Shown: positions 54,159 to 64,000, numbered from the stretch's first letter. The stretch is DNA of 64,000 nucleotides from Aquirufa aurantiipilula (GCF_019923745.1 NZ_JAANOG010000004.1:248001-312000); one strand, 5' to 3'. Program-made: numbers and translations. Notes: generated by a model from the letters alone, not told the origin.

Positions 54159-56660
54159 ATGAACGAGTCAACAGCATTGTCGTCTTCAGAGGAATCAACG
54201 GTTTTTGTGGATGCATTAATCCCTATACCTATACCGCGGTATTTTACGTATCGTGTACCAAGGGCATGGTCTGATTTAGTAGAAGCTGGGATTCGAATTG
54301 TCGTACCTTTTGGTTCTTCCAAGGTTTTGACAGCCGTAATTGTTTGCGTACACCATCAACCTCCTAAGCAATATCAAGCCAAGTATATTTTAGAAATATT
54401 GGATGATAGTCCATTAGTAACAGCCTCTCAAATCAAATTATTTCATTGGGTTGCTGATTATTATATGTGCTATCCAGGGGAAGTTTTTCAAATTGCTTTA
54501 CCCGCAGGATTGAAAATTTCTAGTCAATCTAAGGTACAGATTAACCCAGCTTATTCTCTTGAAACCGACCTAAATGAGAAGGAGCAATCGATTTTTAATG
54601 CCATTCAAGAAAAGGGGTCTATGTCCTACGACGAGATAGCTCAATTAGCGGAAGTAAAGAGTCCATATCACTTAATTAAATCTTTAGTAGCCAAGCAGGC
54701 AGTTCTGATTTTCGATGAATTGAAAGATCGATATACGCCTAAGGTGATGCGTAAAATTCGTTTGACAAGTCCATATGAAGTAAAGGAGAAATTAGTGGAA
54801 CTAATCCAGCAATTGGAATCCAAGCCAAAGCAATTGGCAATTATTTTACATTATCTCCAGTTTATCCCTGTTTTAAGGAATGCAGAAATAAATCAAAAAG
54901 GGCTAGAGAAGTCGAGTTTTTCTCAAGCGGAATTATCTGAAAGTTCTTTACAAACATTAATCAAAAATCAAGTTTTTGAAAGCTTTGAAGTGGTTGTGTC
55001 AAGATTTGGACAAGATGCAGATGATTTTATCCCGGCGGCTTTTGAATTGAATCAGGCTCAAAACCAAGCTTACCAATCGATCCTAAATCAGTTTCAAGAA
55101 AAAGATGTTGTTTTACTGCATGGTATTACAGGAAGTGGGAAAACAGAAATTTATATAAAGCTCATACAAGAAGCCTTGGCTAATGGTAGTCAGGTGCTTT
55201 ATTTATTGCCTGAAATTGCACTAACAACTCAAATTGTATTACGTCTCAAACGAATATTTGGGGAGCAAGTAGGTATTTATCATTCTAAATTTTCGGATAA
55301 TGAACGGGTAGAGGTGTGGAAATCTATTGTAGAGGGAAAATATCCCTTTGTAGTAGGTGTACGTTCTTCTGTTTTTTTACCTTTTTCTAATTTGGGTTTG
55401 ATCATTGTAGATGAGGAACATGAATCTTCTTTCAAGCAAGCTGACCCTGCTCCTCGCTATCATGCGCGTGATGTTGCAGTGGTTTTAGCTAAACAACAAG
55501 GCGCTAAAGTGTTATTAGGTTCTGCTACTCCTTCCATCGAATCCTATTTTCAAGCTAAAGAGGGGAAATATGGTTTGGTAACAATCAAAGAACGCTTTGG
55601 AACAGCACAATTGCCCCAAATCACTTTGATAGATACCAAGTATGCTCAAAAAATGAAGCAAATGAAAGGTGGCTTTTCGGTAGATTTGATAGCCGCTTTA
55701 GAAGACAATTTCAATCGAGGAAAGCAAAGTTTATTATTTCAAAATAGGAGGGGGTATTCACCTTATATTCAATGCCAGGATTGTGATTGGATAGCCACTT
55801 GCAATCAGTGTGATGTAAGTTTGACTTTTCATGCCCGAGAACAAGAGTTGAGATGCCATTATTGTGGATATAGAGAGGGTTTATTACGTCGTTGCGCTGC
55901 CTGTGGAAGTACACAGTTAAAGACTATGGGTTATGGAACGGAAAAGTTGGAAGAAGAATTACAGCTACATATGCCCGACGCGCGAATTGGCCGGATGGAC
56001 TTGGATACGACACGTTCTAAAACAGCATTTACTAGTTTATTGGCTGAAATTACATCTGGTAATATCGATGTTTTAGTAGGAACTCAAATGGTAGCCAAGG
56101 GATTGGATTTTGAAGGTTTATCTATGGTGGCCATTTTTGATGCGGATAAAGTCATTAATTTTCCAGATTTCAGAGCACATGAACGAGCCTTTCAATTGAT
56201 TTGTCAAGTAGCTGGTAGGGCAGGAAGAAGAGAAGAACAGGGAAAGGTTTATATTCAGACTAATCAACCTACACATCCTCTTTTTGATCATATTTTACAA
56301 AATAAGTATGAGGCCATGTATGCAGAAGAAATCGTGGAAAGAGAAGGTTACCACTATCCTCCTTTCAGTCGATTGATTAAATTGACCCTTCGGAATATGG
56401 ATGCTGCTCGAGTAGAAACAGCAGCGAGGCATTTAGGAGCAGCCCTAAAAGAGAAATTTGGTCATGGTCGAATACTTGGGCCGGAAAAGCCTCTGATCGA
56501 AAGAATCAGGAATCAATATGCTATGGAGATATTGATTAAAATAGAGAAAGGATTGGCATTATCCAAATTTAAAGAAGCCTTGAGAGAAGAGATAGATAGT
56601 CAATCTTCCCATCAAGCTTGTAAAGGAGTGCAAATCATTTTAGATGTAGATTGTCTCTAA
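54159..56660 (+). CDS. priA: Primosomal replication helicase PriA
   Basis: From ATG 54159 the protein has 833 residues; an in-frame TTG 39 bp upstream is less likely. Residues 1-110 are the DNA 3'-end-binding domain (FVDALIPIPIPRYFTYRVP). Walker A GITGSGKT is at 322-329, followed by the DEEH box. A Zn cluster starts at Cys539 (CQDCDWIATCNQCDVSLTF, then CHYCGYREGLLRRCAACGS). It restarts stalled replication forks. The 3' end abuts the convergent nitroreductase gene with no gap. Confidence 0.95.
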   Translation: MNESTALSSSEESTVFVDALIPIPIPRYFTYRVPRAWSDLVEAGIRIVVPFGSSKVLTAVIVCVHHQPPKQYQAKYILEILDDSPLVTASQIKLFHWVADYYMCYPGEVFQIALPAGLKISSQSKVQINPAYSLETDLNEKEQSIFNAIQEKGSMSYDEIAQLAEVKSPYHLIKSLVAKQAVLIFDELKDRYTPKVMRKIRLTSPYEVKEKLVELIQQLESKPKQLAIILHYLQFIPVLRNAEINQKGLEKSSFSQAELSESSLQTLIKNQVFESFEVVVSRFGQDADDFIPAAFELNQAQNQAYQSILNQFQEKDVVLLHGITGSGKTEIYIKLIQEALANGSQVLYLLPEIALTTQIVLRLKRIFGEQVGIYHSKFSDNERVEVWKSIVEGKYPFVVGVRSSVFLPFSNLGLIIVDEEHESSFKQADPAPRYHARDVAVVLAKQQGAKVLLGSATPSIESYFQAKEGKYGLVTIKERFGTAQLPQITLIDTKYAQKMKQMKGGFSVDLIAALEDNFNRGKQSLLFQNRRGYSPYIQCQDCDWIATCNQCDVSLTFHAREQELRCHYCGYREGLLRRCAACGSTQLKTMGYGTEKLEEELQLHMPDARIGRMDLDTTRSKTAFTSLLAEITSGNIDVLVGTQMVAKGLDFEGLSMVAIFDADKVINFPDFRAHERAFQLICQVAGRAGRREEQGKVYIQTNQPTHPLFDHILQNKYEAMYAEEIVEREGYHYPPFSRLIKLTLRNMDAARVETAARHLGAALKEKFGHGRILGPEKPLIERIRNQYAMEILIKIEKGLALSKFKEALREEIDSQSSHQACKGVQIILDVDCL

Positions 56661-57392
56661 TCAACGTTTGAAAACGACATCTTCAAAAGGCAAACGATTT
56701 CTTTTTCCATAAATTCCCTCCTCAGTTCCTTTGCCTACTGCTACAATCATGTTGATTTCAGCTTGATTAGGGAGATTTAAGGCTCTTTTAACTAGCTTGG
56801 CGTCAAATCCTTCCATGGGGCAAGTATCAAATCCTTCAGCGGTAATAGAAAGCATGAACGTTTGAGCTGCCAATGCACAAGATTTATGTACCATTACTCG
56901 CTGGTCAGCCAAGCCAGCAAAACGCATGAATGGGTTATTAAACCCTTTGACAAAAGTAATGGCTCTTCGAATTAAAGTACTTAATCCCAGGATATCTGTT
57001 CGGTACAAAATAGGCATTAAGATTCCATAATAATCCAAGGCCCTTTTTTCAGTTTTACTAGGCTCTCCAGTAATGGATGATTTAATCTTATCGATGTTCC
57101 ATTGAGAATGATTTTTCCAATGATCTTGTCGAGTAACGAATACGACTAAATGAGACGCTGTTCTTGCTGCAGATTGACCTAAACATAGCTTTTCATATTG
57201 AGCTTTTTCTTCTGAACTATGAATCCAATAAAATTCCCATAGTTGCATATTACTGCTATTTGGGGAGAGAATGGCACGTTCTAGACTTTTTTGGATGACT
57301 TCATCAGGGACTTGAATTTCGGTATCAAATCGTCTGTTAGATCTCCTTTTAAGTACAATTTCGTCAAAAGCTTGTGATAGATTCATCGACAT
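56661..57392 (-). CDS. Nitroreductase family protein
   Basis: The protein has about 243 residues from ATG 57392; ATGs at 57386, 57404 and 57416 are alternatives, and a TATATTTA element near 57407 favours a start at or after 57398. FMN-binding features are RRSNRRFD at the start, SPNSSNMQLWEFYWI and CPMEGFDAKLVKRAL. It would reduce quinones, nitro compounds or similar substrates with NAD(P)H. It ends next to priA. Confidence 0.85.
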   Translation of the reverse strand: MSMNLSQAFDEIVLKRRSNRRFDTEIQVPDEVIQKSLERAILSPNSSNMQLWEFYWIHSSEEKAQYEKLCLGQSAARTASHLVVFVTRQDHWKNHSQWNIDKIKSSITGEPSKTEKRALDYYGILMPILYRTDILGLSTLIRRAITFVKGFNNPFMRFAGLADQRVMVHKSCALAAQTFMLSITAEGFDTCPMEGFDAKLVKRALNLPNQAEINMIVAVGKGTEEGIYGKRNRLPFEDVVFKR

Positions 57393-57427
57393 ATATTTCG
57401 ACATAAATATACACAAATCCCTGGTGA

Positions 57428-58354
57428 TTAAGGTTTTTTGTCTTCTAGTTCATAGCGGACATATGCGAATTTTGAGCCATCTGGAGACCATGATGGAACA
57501 TTGATGCTACCTTGTCCTCCATAAAACGCTTCGGTTAAATCTTGAATTTTTTTATTCTTTAGATTCAAAAGTCTGAGCTTTACTTGATGTCCAAATGGGT
57601 GGCTTTGTTTTTGATCTTCCAAATAGCTGATAACTACTGCTTCTTTGCCATTAGGTCTGATATGTGCAAACCAAGTTGAGTAATCATCAAAGGTCAATTG
57701 TTCGGCATTGCTGCCATCAGGGTGCATGCGCCAAATTTGCATTTTACCCGTACGGTATGAATTAAAGTAGATGAATTTTCCATCTGGGCTATATTCAGGG
57801 CCATCATCTAAACCTTCCTCAGTTGTTAACCTTATTTCTTGTCCACCTTGGGTATCCATGGCATAGATGTCAAAGTTTTTATTTCTTTCGGCACAATAGA
57901 CCATGGTTTTACCATCTGGTGATATTCCATGCCAATAAGATGGTCCTTGGTTGGTTAATCGTTGCGGTTGCCCACCTTGGCTGTCTACCTTAAAAATGAG
58001 CGACCCACTGATACCCGAACTTGGGTCCGAACTGGAAATATACAGTGTTTTTCCATCGAAGCTATAGCCATGGTCATTATTGCATTTTTGAATAGTTCCG
58101 GTAGGTAGTTGGCCTAACTTCACTCCACTGGGGCTAATTTTTTCCAAAAGACCTAGGCTATTAATCAGTAAATGAGAACCATCTACAGACCAATTGGGAG
58201 CTTCAAAATGGCGATGTTCTTTCAGGATTTCTGTACTTTTTTTAGTTTTTACATCAAAGATGTGTAATGAACTAATTACACTTTTGCCAGCTGGAATTTG
58301 CGATAAACTGGTCCAGCTAATACATAGTATTGCCAAGAGGTATGTGTATTTCAT
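57428..58354 (-). CDS. TolB-like beta-propeller secreted protein
   Basis: The protein has 308 residues with a signal peptide (MKYTYLLAILCISWTSLS). Repeated WD40-like/PD40 units follow: SVDGSHLLINS, SFDGKTLYISSSD, SPDGKTMVYCAERNKNFDIY, SPDGKFIYFNSYRTGKMQIW and SPDGSKFAYVRYE. It looks like the TolB propeller but without the N-terminal TolB domain. It follows the SusC/SusD genes on the same strand, so a link to the same surface system is possible, though a terminator separates them. Confidence 0.85.
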   Translation of the reverse strand: MKYTYLLAILCISWTSLSQIPAGKSVISSLHIFDVKTKKSTEILKEHRHFEAPNWSVDGSHLLINSLGLLEKISPSGVKLGQLPTGTIQKCNNDHGYSFDGKTLYISSSDPSSGISGSLIFKVDSQGGQPQRLTNQGPSYWHGISPDGKTMVYCAERNKNFDIYAMDTQGGQEIRLTTEEGLDDGPEYSPDGKFIYFNSYRTGKMQIWRMHPDGSNAEQLTFDDYSTWFAHIRPNGKEAVVISYLEDQKQSHPFGHQVKLRLLNLKNKKIQDLTEAFYGGQGSINVPSWSPDGSKFAYVRYELEDKKP

Positions 58355-58384
58355 AGCTTAGATTTTGATGTGTAAAATGTACAA

Positions 58385-58417
58385 AAAAAAAGTCAGGACT
58401 TCTGTCCTGACTTTTTT
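58385..58417 (-). terminator. Intrinsic terminator after susD
   Basis: AAAAAAGTCAGGAC pairs with GTCCTGACTTTTTT around a 4-nt loop. It lies 20 bp beyond the susD stop, with T-runs on both strands. Confidence 0.9.
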
Positions 58418-58437
58418 AAATAACATGAAATAAACGA

Positions 58438-60213
58438 CTAGTAGTTGTTTTGTTTCAATGTTGGTTTTCCATCTTTCTGAGAGTTTAAGATCTCATCATT
58501 TGGTAGAGGGAAATATTCATTTTTACCAGTAGTGAATGTTTTACCAGCTAAGTAACCTCTTTTGTTGTAGGTTCTTCCTGACATATCAGTACCATTTTTC
58601 GCTTCTTCAGCCATGTATTTGTTCAAGTAAGGACCTGCAATTCCCCAACGAACTAAGTCGAAGAAACGGTGACCTTCCATAGCAAATTCTAAACGGCTTT
58701 CCATACGAACTGCATTCAATGCGTAATCTTTTCCTTTAGCGGCAAATGTACCACTAGGATAAGGATTAACTACATAATTTACAGTTGGATCTTGTACAGA
58801 ACCATTCTTAGCACGGTTACGGATGATGTTTACATAAGTTTCAGCACCACTCAAGTTACCTAACTCAGCTTCACACTCAGCAAGCCATAAGATCACTGAA
58901 GACATTTTCAATAAACGGTAGTTGTTATTAACTGCACGTTTTGATGTTGAGTGTGTTGAGCTACCTTCATCAGCTAAGTAGTACATCCATTTTTTACCTG
59001 TATAAGGACCAGAATAGTTTTGGTCACGAATCCAAGGGAAACCTGGCATTGGGCCCCAATCCAAGAATTGAACACCACGACGACCTACTGTCCAGTCTAA
59101 ACGAGGGTCAACAGGAATAGATTTATTCAAGTTGAATTCAATTGTAGAAGAACGAATACCTTGATCGTTAGGAAGGTCAACCATGTTGTAAGTATCAGCT
59201 GTTCCATCCGCTTTATCACCAATTAATGGTAAACCATCAGAAGAAGTTTTGAATGCATTTACCAAGTTTTGAGATGGTAAATAGAATCCGCAACATCCAC
59301 GACCTGGAGCATTGGCAGAATATGGCCAGTTCAAGTTATCACCAGCGTTACCGTTGTTACCAGTAGAACCATCATTTACAGAGAATTCAACTTCGAAAAT
59401 AGACTCAACGTTATTGTTAGTCGTATTTCTGTAGTTATCATGGTAGTTCGTAACTAACTTCTTACCAGAGTTTTTGTAAACATCTTCTAACAACGTTTTA
59501 GCAGCAGCCCATTTCTTTTGGAAGATGTACGTTTTAGCTAAATAAGTCATTGCGGCCCATTTAGTAGCACGACCTTTCTGAGTTTGTACAGCTGGAAGGT
59601 TTTCCATAGCAAATTTGAAATCCGCCTCAATGTTTGGCCAAATGTCTTTATCATTTGGAATTTTAGTTGAGTTTGGATCATCACGCTTGTAGATAGTCTC
59701 ATCGATGTAAGGAATCATGTTCCACATCTTTTTACCTTCAAAATGATAGTGACCACGTAAGAAACGAGCTTCAGCTACTACTTGTGTTCTTTCAGCATCC
59801 GTCATGTCTTTTACGTCAGTACTTTTTGCCAAAAGAATAGCTTCGTTTGCACGAGCTACACCATCATACGTGTGTTGCCATTTACCTAGGAAATAGGTGT
59901 TATCTGCCAACCAGTTGAATTGCTCAATAAAACTTTGTTCTGGTTGATCACCAGCATCCGTTCCTTTAACAGCATCACCTGAAGTGATACCACCAAAAAC
60001 GTAATTGGAAATGGTTGATTGACGACCCGTATTACCAGCACCAACGCCGTCTAATAATGAGTACGCTCCAATCAATAATGCATTCACTCCATTCTTGTTG
60101 CTCAAGGAGGTTAATGAAGCCGCTCCTTGTGGCTGAATGTCGAAGAAACTATCTGAGCAAGAAGTGCTCAGTCCGACGATCGCTACTAATGCGAATGTGA
60201 TTAACTTTTTCAT
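58438..60213 (-). CDS. SusD/RagB-family nutrient-binding outer-membrane lipoprotein
   Basis: The protein has 591 residues from ATG 60213; a TTG seven codons earlier is less likely. It has a lipoprotein signal (MKKLITFALVAIVGLSTSCS, Cys19) and SusD features: TPR-like helices, EARFLRGHYHFEGKKMWNMI, KKWAAAKTLLEDVY and the closing RMESRLEFAMEGHRFFDLVR-WG motif. It forms the lid of the SusC transporter encoded 33 bp upstream. The substrate cannot be told from sequence. Confidence 0.93.
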   Translation of the reverse strand: MKKLITFALVAIVGLSTSCSDSFFDIQPQGAASLTSLSNKNGVNALLIGAYSLLDGVGAGNTGRQSTISNYVFGGITSGDAVKGTDAGDQPEQSFIEQFNWLADNTYFLGKWQHTYDGVARANEAILLAKSTDVKDMTDAERTQVVAEARFLRGHYHFEGKKMWNMIPYIDETIYKRDDPNSTKIPNDKDIWPNIEADFKFAMENLPAVQTQKGRATKWAAMTYLAKTYIFQKKWAAAKTLLEDVYKNSGKKLVTNYHDNYRNTTNNNVESIFEVEFSVNDGSTGNNGNAGDNLNWPYSANAPGRGCCGFYLPSQNLVNAFKTSSDGLPLIGDKADGTADTYNMVDLPNDQGIRSSTIEFNLNKSIPVDPRLDWTVGRRGVQFLDWGPMPGFPWIRDQNYSGPYTGKKWMYYLADEGSSTHSTSKRAVNNNYRLLKMSSVILWLAECEAELGNLSGAETYVNIIRNRAKNGSVQDPTVNYVVNPYPSGTFAAKGKDYALNAVRMESRLEFAMEGHRFFDLVRWGIAGPYLNKYMAEEAKNGTDMSGRTYNKRGYLAGKTFTTGKNEYFPLPNDEILNSQKDGKPTLKQNNY

Positions 60214-60246
60214 TTTTTTATGATTTATTTTCAAATGATATCTAGA

Positions 60247-63200
60247 TTAAAATCCTACTCTTAAACCAACATTGTATGATTTAGCTACAGGGAATGCACC
60301 TTCATCAATACCCATGTGGATATCTTGGTTGTCATTTCCTGAAGTTCTCAAGTTGATATCTGGATCTAAGCCTTTGTACTTACTAAATGTGAACAAGTTT
60401 TGACCTTGAACATACACTTGTAATGAGCTTAACTTTAACTTCTTAGTTACGCTAGAAGGTACTGTGTAAGTCAATTGGATGTTCTTGATACGAGTATAAG
60501 ATCCATCTTCCACGAAGTAAGTAGAAATCTGCTGACTGAATGTGTCATTTGAGTTCAAACGTGGCAATTGAGCTACGTCACCTTGTTTCTTCCAAGAGTT
60601 GTACAACATATCCTTAGAACGGTTTCCTTGGAATGTGTTGAAGTCTGTCCAGTATTTCAAGTAGTTGAAAATCTCATTTCCTTGAACACCTTGAGCAAAT
60701 ACTGTCAAGTCAAAGTTTTTGTAACCTACGTTTAAGTTCAAACCGTAAGTGAAGTCAGGGTGAGGGTTACCAATGATTGTTTTGTCATCAGCAGTAATTT
60801 TACCATCACCGTTAACATCTCTAAATTTGAATACACCTGCACGAGTATAACCAGGAATTTGAGTTGCAGAAGCTGCTTCAGCATCATCCTTGATTACTCC
60901 GTCTACGATATAACCGAAGAAAGAAGCGATTGGTAATCCAGCCTTAGTTACAGAAATTGCAGGAAGACGAGTTGAGAATCCAAAAATCGATGCTTTAGGA
61001 TCGTCGTTCAACTTCACTACGTTGTTTTTGTATTGGCTATACTGACCAGAAATCGAGTATCTCACGTCACCAATTTGGTTACGGTAAGTTACGTTGATAT
61101 CAATACCTGTGTTGTTTACTTCACCAATGTTTACATAAGGAATAGACGCTGTTCCAGCTGTTTTAGGAATAGGTACCTGAGTTAACATGTCAGATGTAGT
61201 ACGAGTATACCAGTCAAAAGCGATATCTAATTTGTTGTTGAACAAGCTACCATCAAAACCAATGTTGGTAGATGTATTTGTTTCCCAACGTCCGAATGAG
61301 TTACCGAATTGAGCAATATCAAAACCAGAAGCAATAGAGCTACCAGAACCTGCAATATCATACGCGTTATTGTTAGGGTCTGGAGTAAACAATGTATATG
61401 CATTGTATACGTTTGGAATCAACTGGTTACCAGTTTTACCCCAACCAGCACGTACTTTCAAATCGTTGATGAAAGTTAAATCTTTCATGAATGCCAATTC
61501 TGTCAAACGAGCACCTACAGAGAATGCAGGGAACGTTCCGTAACGGTATGCAGAAGAGAAACGAGATGAACCATCGCGACGTAATGTAAAGTCAGCTAAT
61601 AAGAAATCCTTATATGAGTAGTTTACTTTTCCGAATTGAGAGAACAAAGCTGTTTGTGTAGCACCTGATCCAGCATTGGTTAAACCAGCAGCAGCACCAT
61701 TGTTCAAGTAACGGTAAGATAAATCATCAAAAGCAAAGTTCGAACGAGATGCGTTGAAACCGAAAGCATAAGTAGAAACTGCTTCTGTACCTACTAATAC
61801 GTTGAATGTATGATCACCAATCGTTTTGTTGTAGTTCAATGTATTGTACCAAGTTACTGCACGATCAAATGAGTTAGATACAGTTAAGCTGTTTGAGTTT
61901 CTTGCCTCAGCAGCTTCAATATCACGGTTGAAATAGGCCGACTGGTTGTAGTTATTGTATTCAAAACCTAAACTAGTACGTGCTTTCAAATCTTTGATGA
62001 TTTCATATTCTAAGAATACGTTACCAAAAATGTGGCTACCTTTTGTAGGGTTATCTTTCTCTCTCCACTGACGAGCAAATGGGTTAGGAGCATTACCTAA
62101 GTTAGAACCACGTGAACCAGCAAATCCGTTTAAGTCAGATGAGTTAGTACCACCTAATCCTACTGGACCACCAGTGATATCGTATACTGGGATGATTGGT
62201 TGGATACGAATCGCAAACATGATTGGGTTGGATTCGTTATTGTTACCTGAAGGTACACCTACTTTTTCATCATAAGAAACAGTGAAGTTTTCACCAAAAG
62301 TCAAATTACCTTTTTTGAACTCTGTGTTTGCACGAACAGAGTAACGTTGGTAGCTAGTGTATTTCAAAATACCATCTTGGCTGAAATAAGAACCTGAGAT
62401 AGCATATTTACCATATTTAGATCCACCTGTTGCTCCAATTTGATAATTCGAGATTTTAGCTGGTCCAAAAATTACTTTTTGCCAATCTGTTCCTTCTTTG
62501 TTTGCCTTTGTGATGTTCCAAGACGTTTTTCCTAAGTTAGGATCAGTGATGTCGTTGGTGTACGTGTAGTTAGCAGGTAAAGAACCATATACGTTTGGAT
62601 AGATGTAATCCGCAATCGTTTGAGTTCCATCAGCTCCAAAACGGTATTGAACTGAAGGAGAAGTTCCTGCAGGCTTTCCAGCACCAATTTCAGACTCATA
62701 GTAATACTGACCTAATTCTTTTGTGTTCAATAAGTCCAAAGTTTTACCAACATCTTGTGTACCTGTGTACATATCAAAGTTGATTTTTGGCTCACCTTCA
62801 CCACCACGCTTTGTTGTAATGATTACAACACCATTCGCAGCACGAGCACCATAGATAGAAGCCGCAGAAGCATCTTTCAATACTTGCATAGACTCAATAT
62901 CACTTGGGTTAATTTGGTTCAAAGTACCTTGAGTTGGAACACCATCAATTACATACAGCGGGCTGTTGTTGTTGATTGAACCAAAACCACGTACACGAAC
63001 CATTGTACCACCACCTGGAGAGTTATCGTTACCTACAGTTACACCAGACGCACGTCCTTGTAACATTTGAGTAACAGATGCAGATGGAACTGCTGTCAAT
63101 TCTTTCGAACTAACCACGGCTACCGCACCAGTGATGTCTTTTTTACGTTGTGAGGCATAACCTGTTACAACGATTTCGCTTAATTGGCTAACATCTTCAT

Positions 63201-63501
63201 CCAAAGAGATGTTGATGCTTGATCTGTTTCCTACTGGAACAGTTTTAGCCACATAACCTACTGAACTAACTGTCAATTCAGCATTGGCTGTTTTTACCGT
63301 GATGGAGAATGCTCCATTACCATCGGTTGTAGTTCCGGTGGTTGTACCTTTAACTAAGACGGATACTCCTGGAATACCGTCGCCTTTAGCGTCCTGTACA
63401 GTACCAGATACTTTTCGGTCCTGACCCCATGCTACCCAAGATACGGATAACATCAAAGCCATTAAAAAGACCACTCTGCTTACGTAGAAATTTGTTTTCA
63501 T
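60247..63501 (-). CDS. SusC/RagA-family TonB-dependent outer-membrane transporter
   Basis: The protein has 1084 residues. A signal peptide (to about residue 27) is followed by a carboxypeptidase-regulatory-like domain (VSGTVQDAKGDGIPGVSVLV), the TonB-box-like SEIVVTGYASQRKKDITGAV, the SusC plug motif SPLYVIDGVP, SIYGARAANGVVIITTKRG and a long barrel ending in VGLRVGF. With SusD it imports oligosaccharides or peptides too large for porins. No glycoside hydrolase, sulfatase or sigma/anti-sigma pair is next to it in the window, so the substrate is open. Confidence 0.95.
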   Translation of the reverse strand: MKTNFYVSRVVFLMALMLSVSWVAWGQDRKVSGTVQDAKGDGIPGVSVLVKGTTTGTTTDGNGAFSITVKTANAELTVSSVGYVAKTVPVGNRSSINISLDEDVSQLSEIVVTGYASQRKKDITGAVAVVSSKELTAVPSASVTQMLQGRASGVTVGNDNSPGGGTMVRVRGFGSINNNSPLYVIDGVPTQGTLNQINPSDIESMQVLKDASAASIYGARAANGVVIITTKRGGEGEPKINFDMYTGTQDVGKTLDLLNTKELGQYYYESEIGAGKPAGTSPSVQYRFGADGTQTIADYIYPNVYGSLPANYTYTNDITDPNLGKTSWNITKANKEGTDWQKVIFGPAKISNYQIGATGGSKYGKYAISGSYFSQDGILKYTSYQRYSVRANTEFKKGNLTFGENFTVSYDEKVGVPSGNNNESNPIMFAIRIQPIIPVYDITGGPVGLGGTNSSDLNGFAGSRGSNLGNAPNPFARQWREKDNPTKGSHIFGNVFLEYEIIKDLKARTSLGFEYNNYNQSAYFNRDIEAAEARNSNSLTVSNSFDRAVTWYNTLNYNKTIGDHTFNVLVGTEAVSTYAFGFNASRSNFAFDDLSYRYLNNGAAAGLTNAGSGATQTALFSQFGKVNYSYKDFLLADFTLRRDGSSRFSSAYRYGTFPAFSVGARLTELAFMKDLTFINDLKVRAGWGKTGNQLIPNVYNAYTLFTPDPNNNAYDIAGSGSSIASGFDIAQFGNSFGRWETNTSTNIGFDGSLFNNKLDIAFDWYTRTTSDMLTQVPIPKTAGTASIPYVNIGEVNNTGIDINVTYRNQIGDVRYSISGQYSQYKNNVVKLNDDPKASIFGFSTRLPAISVTKAGLPIASFFGYIVDGVIKDDAEAASATQIPGYTRAGVFKFRDVNGDGKITADDKTIIGNPHPDFTYGLNLNVGYKNFDLTVFAQGVQGNEIFNYLKYWTDFNTFQGNRSKDMLYNSWKKQGDVAQLPRLNSNDTFSQQISTYFVEDGSYTRIKNIQLTYTVPSSVTKKLKLSSLQVYVQGQNLFTFSKYKGLDPDINLRTSGNDNQDIHMGIDEGAFPVAKSYNVGLRVGF

Positions 63502-63585
63502 TTAGTAAAAGATTTGAGTGAAAATTTGATTTTGTCGACAAAAAATAGCCTTTTATCCACATAATCGCCTGCAAGTTAGGCCTTA

Positions 63586-63593
63586 CAAAGTTA
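63586..63593 (-). promoter_or_regulatory. Promoter -7 element for susC
   Basis: On the minus strand TAACTTTG matches the -7 element, 85 bp before the susC ATG; a TTTG lies 17 bp upstream, a little short of the usual spacing. Confidence 0.45.
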
Positions 63594-63708
63594 AGATTAG
63601 CACATTAGGGCAAAAAAATTTCACTTATTTAATATACACATCTTGCTATCAGGACTTTATAGGCAAGGTATATTTTGAATAATGGTGGTTTTATCCTTCG
63701 GCTTTGAT

Positions 63709-63716
63709 TACCTTTG
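63709..63716 (+). promoter_or_regulatory. Promoter -7 element for adk
   Basis: TACCTTTG is a strong -7 match 46 bp before the adk ATG. The -33 element is weak. Confidence 0.5.
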
Positions 63717-63762
63717 TCCTTCATTTTTTATTCTTGTTTAACAGTCAACCTTTACATTCTTT

Positions 63763-64000
63763 ATGTTAAATCTTGTACTATTTGGGCCTCCAGGGGCTGG
63801 AAAAGGAACTCAGTCAGCCAAATTGATTGAAAAATATGGTTTAATTCATTTATCCACAGGAGATTTGCTGCGTGCTGAGATTACCGCAGGTACAAGCTTA
63901 GGTCTTGAAGCAAAGAAATTGATGGATCAAGGAATATTGGTTCCAGATTCTGTGGTTATTGGTATGATTGAGAATAAATTGAATGAAAATAAAGGAGCTG
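63763..64000 (+). CDS. adk: Adenylate kinase, N-terminal part (3' end outside window)
   Basis: The frame gives 79 residues up to the right edge. The start MLNLVLFGPPGAGKGTQSAK carries the Walker A loop GPPGAGKGT (8-16) and is followed by IHLSTGDLLRAEI and the AMP-binding-lid start LVPDSVVIGMI. It interconverts AMP, ADP and ATP. The gene is divergent from susC across 261 bp. Confidence 0.95.
   Translation, partial: MLNLVLFGPPGAGKGTQSAKLIEKYGLIHLSTGDLLRAEITAGTSLGLEAKKLMDQGILVPDSVVIGMIENKLNENKGA

Overview
The window looks like chromosome from a low-GC, gliding-lineage member of the Bacteroidota, most likely order Cytophagales. Evidence: a porP/sprF-like gene plus gldK-gldL-gldM-gldN and gldD (type IX secretion and gliding), a SusC/SusD pair, a CusA-TolC fusion, DUF4271 and DUF6660 proteins, and many promoters of the Bacteroidota type (TTTG, about 20 bp, TAnnTTTG). 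A freshwater Spirosomataceae-type genome (Aquirufa-like) is my best guess, inferred from gene content only.

Positions 1-14.7 kb hold a heavy-metal resistance region, almost all on the + strand. It has the end of an AraC-type regulator, a small secreted protein, an HMA-MauE membrane protein, a multicopper oxidase with a C-terminal barrel-like extension, a DUF2911 protein, a truncated TonB-dependent receptor, a DUF6660 protein, a CusA-TolC fusion, its CusB adaptor, and a P1B-type Zn/Cd-like ATPase. Together these would oxidise periplasmic copper and pump metal ions out of the cytoplasm and periplasm.

Positions 14.7-23.46 kb are mobile-element DNA. A leftward group contains a serine recombinase and small unknown genes. 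A rightward group contains a VirE_N/BT4734-type primase-like protein, an unknown 249-aa protein, a ParB-domain/N4-type methyltransferase fusion, small unknowns, a ParB-like protein and a tyrosine recombinase that ends about 105 bp from a tRNA-Arg(CCG) gene. The tRNA 3' end faces the element, so it is the likely attachment site. I did not find the left attachment site, so I cannot say whether the metal region belongs to the same element.

From 23.46 kb to the end the content is core chromosome: an RluA-family synthase and anmK; lhgO and an ABC exporter; ilvD-ilvB-ilvN-ilvC then leuA (branched-chain amino acids); an MscS channel; an outer-membrane protein and lptC; a cytochrome c/SCO/lipoprotein group; recN; sucD-DUF4271-hemD; the type IX secretion/gliding cluster; pyk, plsC, gldD, priA; a nitroreductase and a TolB-like protein; susD-susC; and the start of adk. 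The spaces between core genes hold strong palindromes, a degenerate 9-bp tandem repeat and a duplicated 12-bp motif upstream of leuA.
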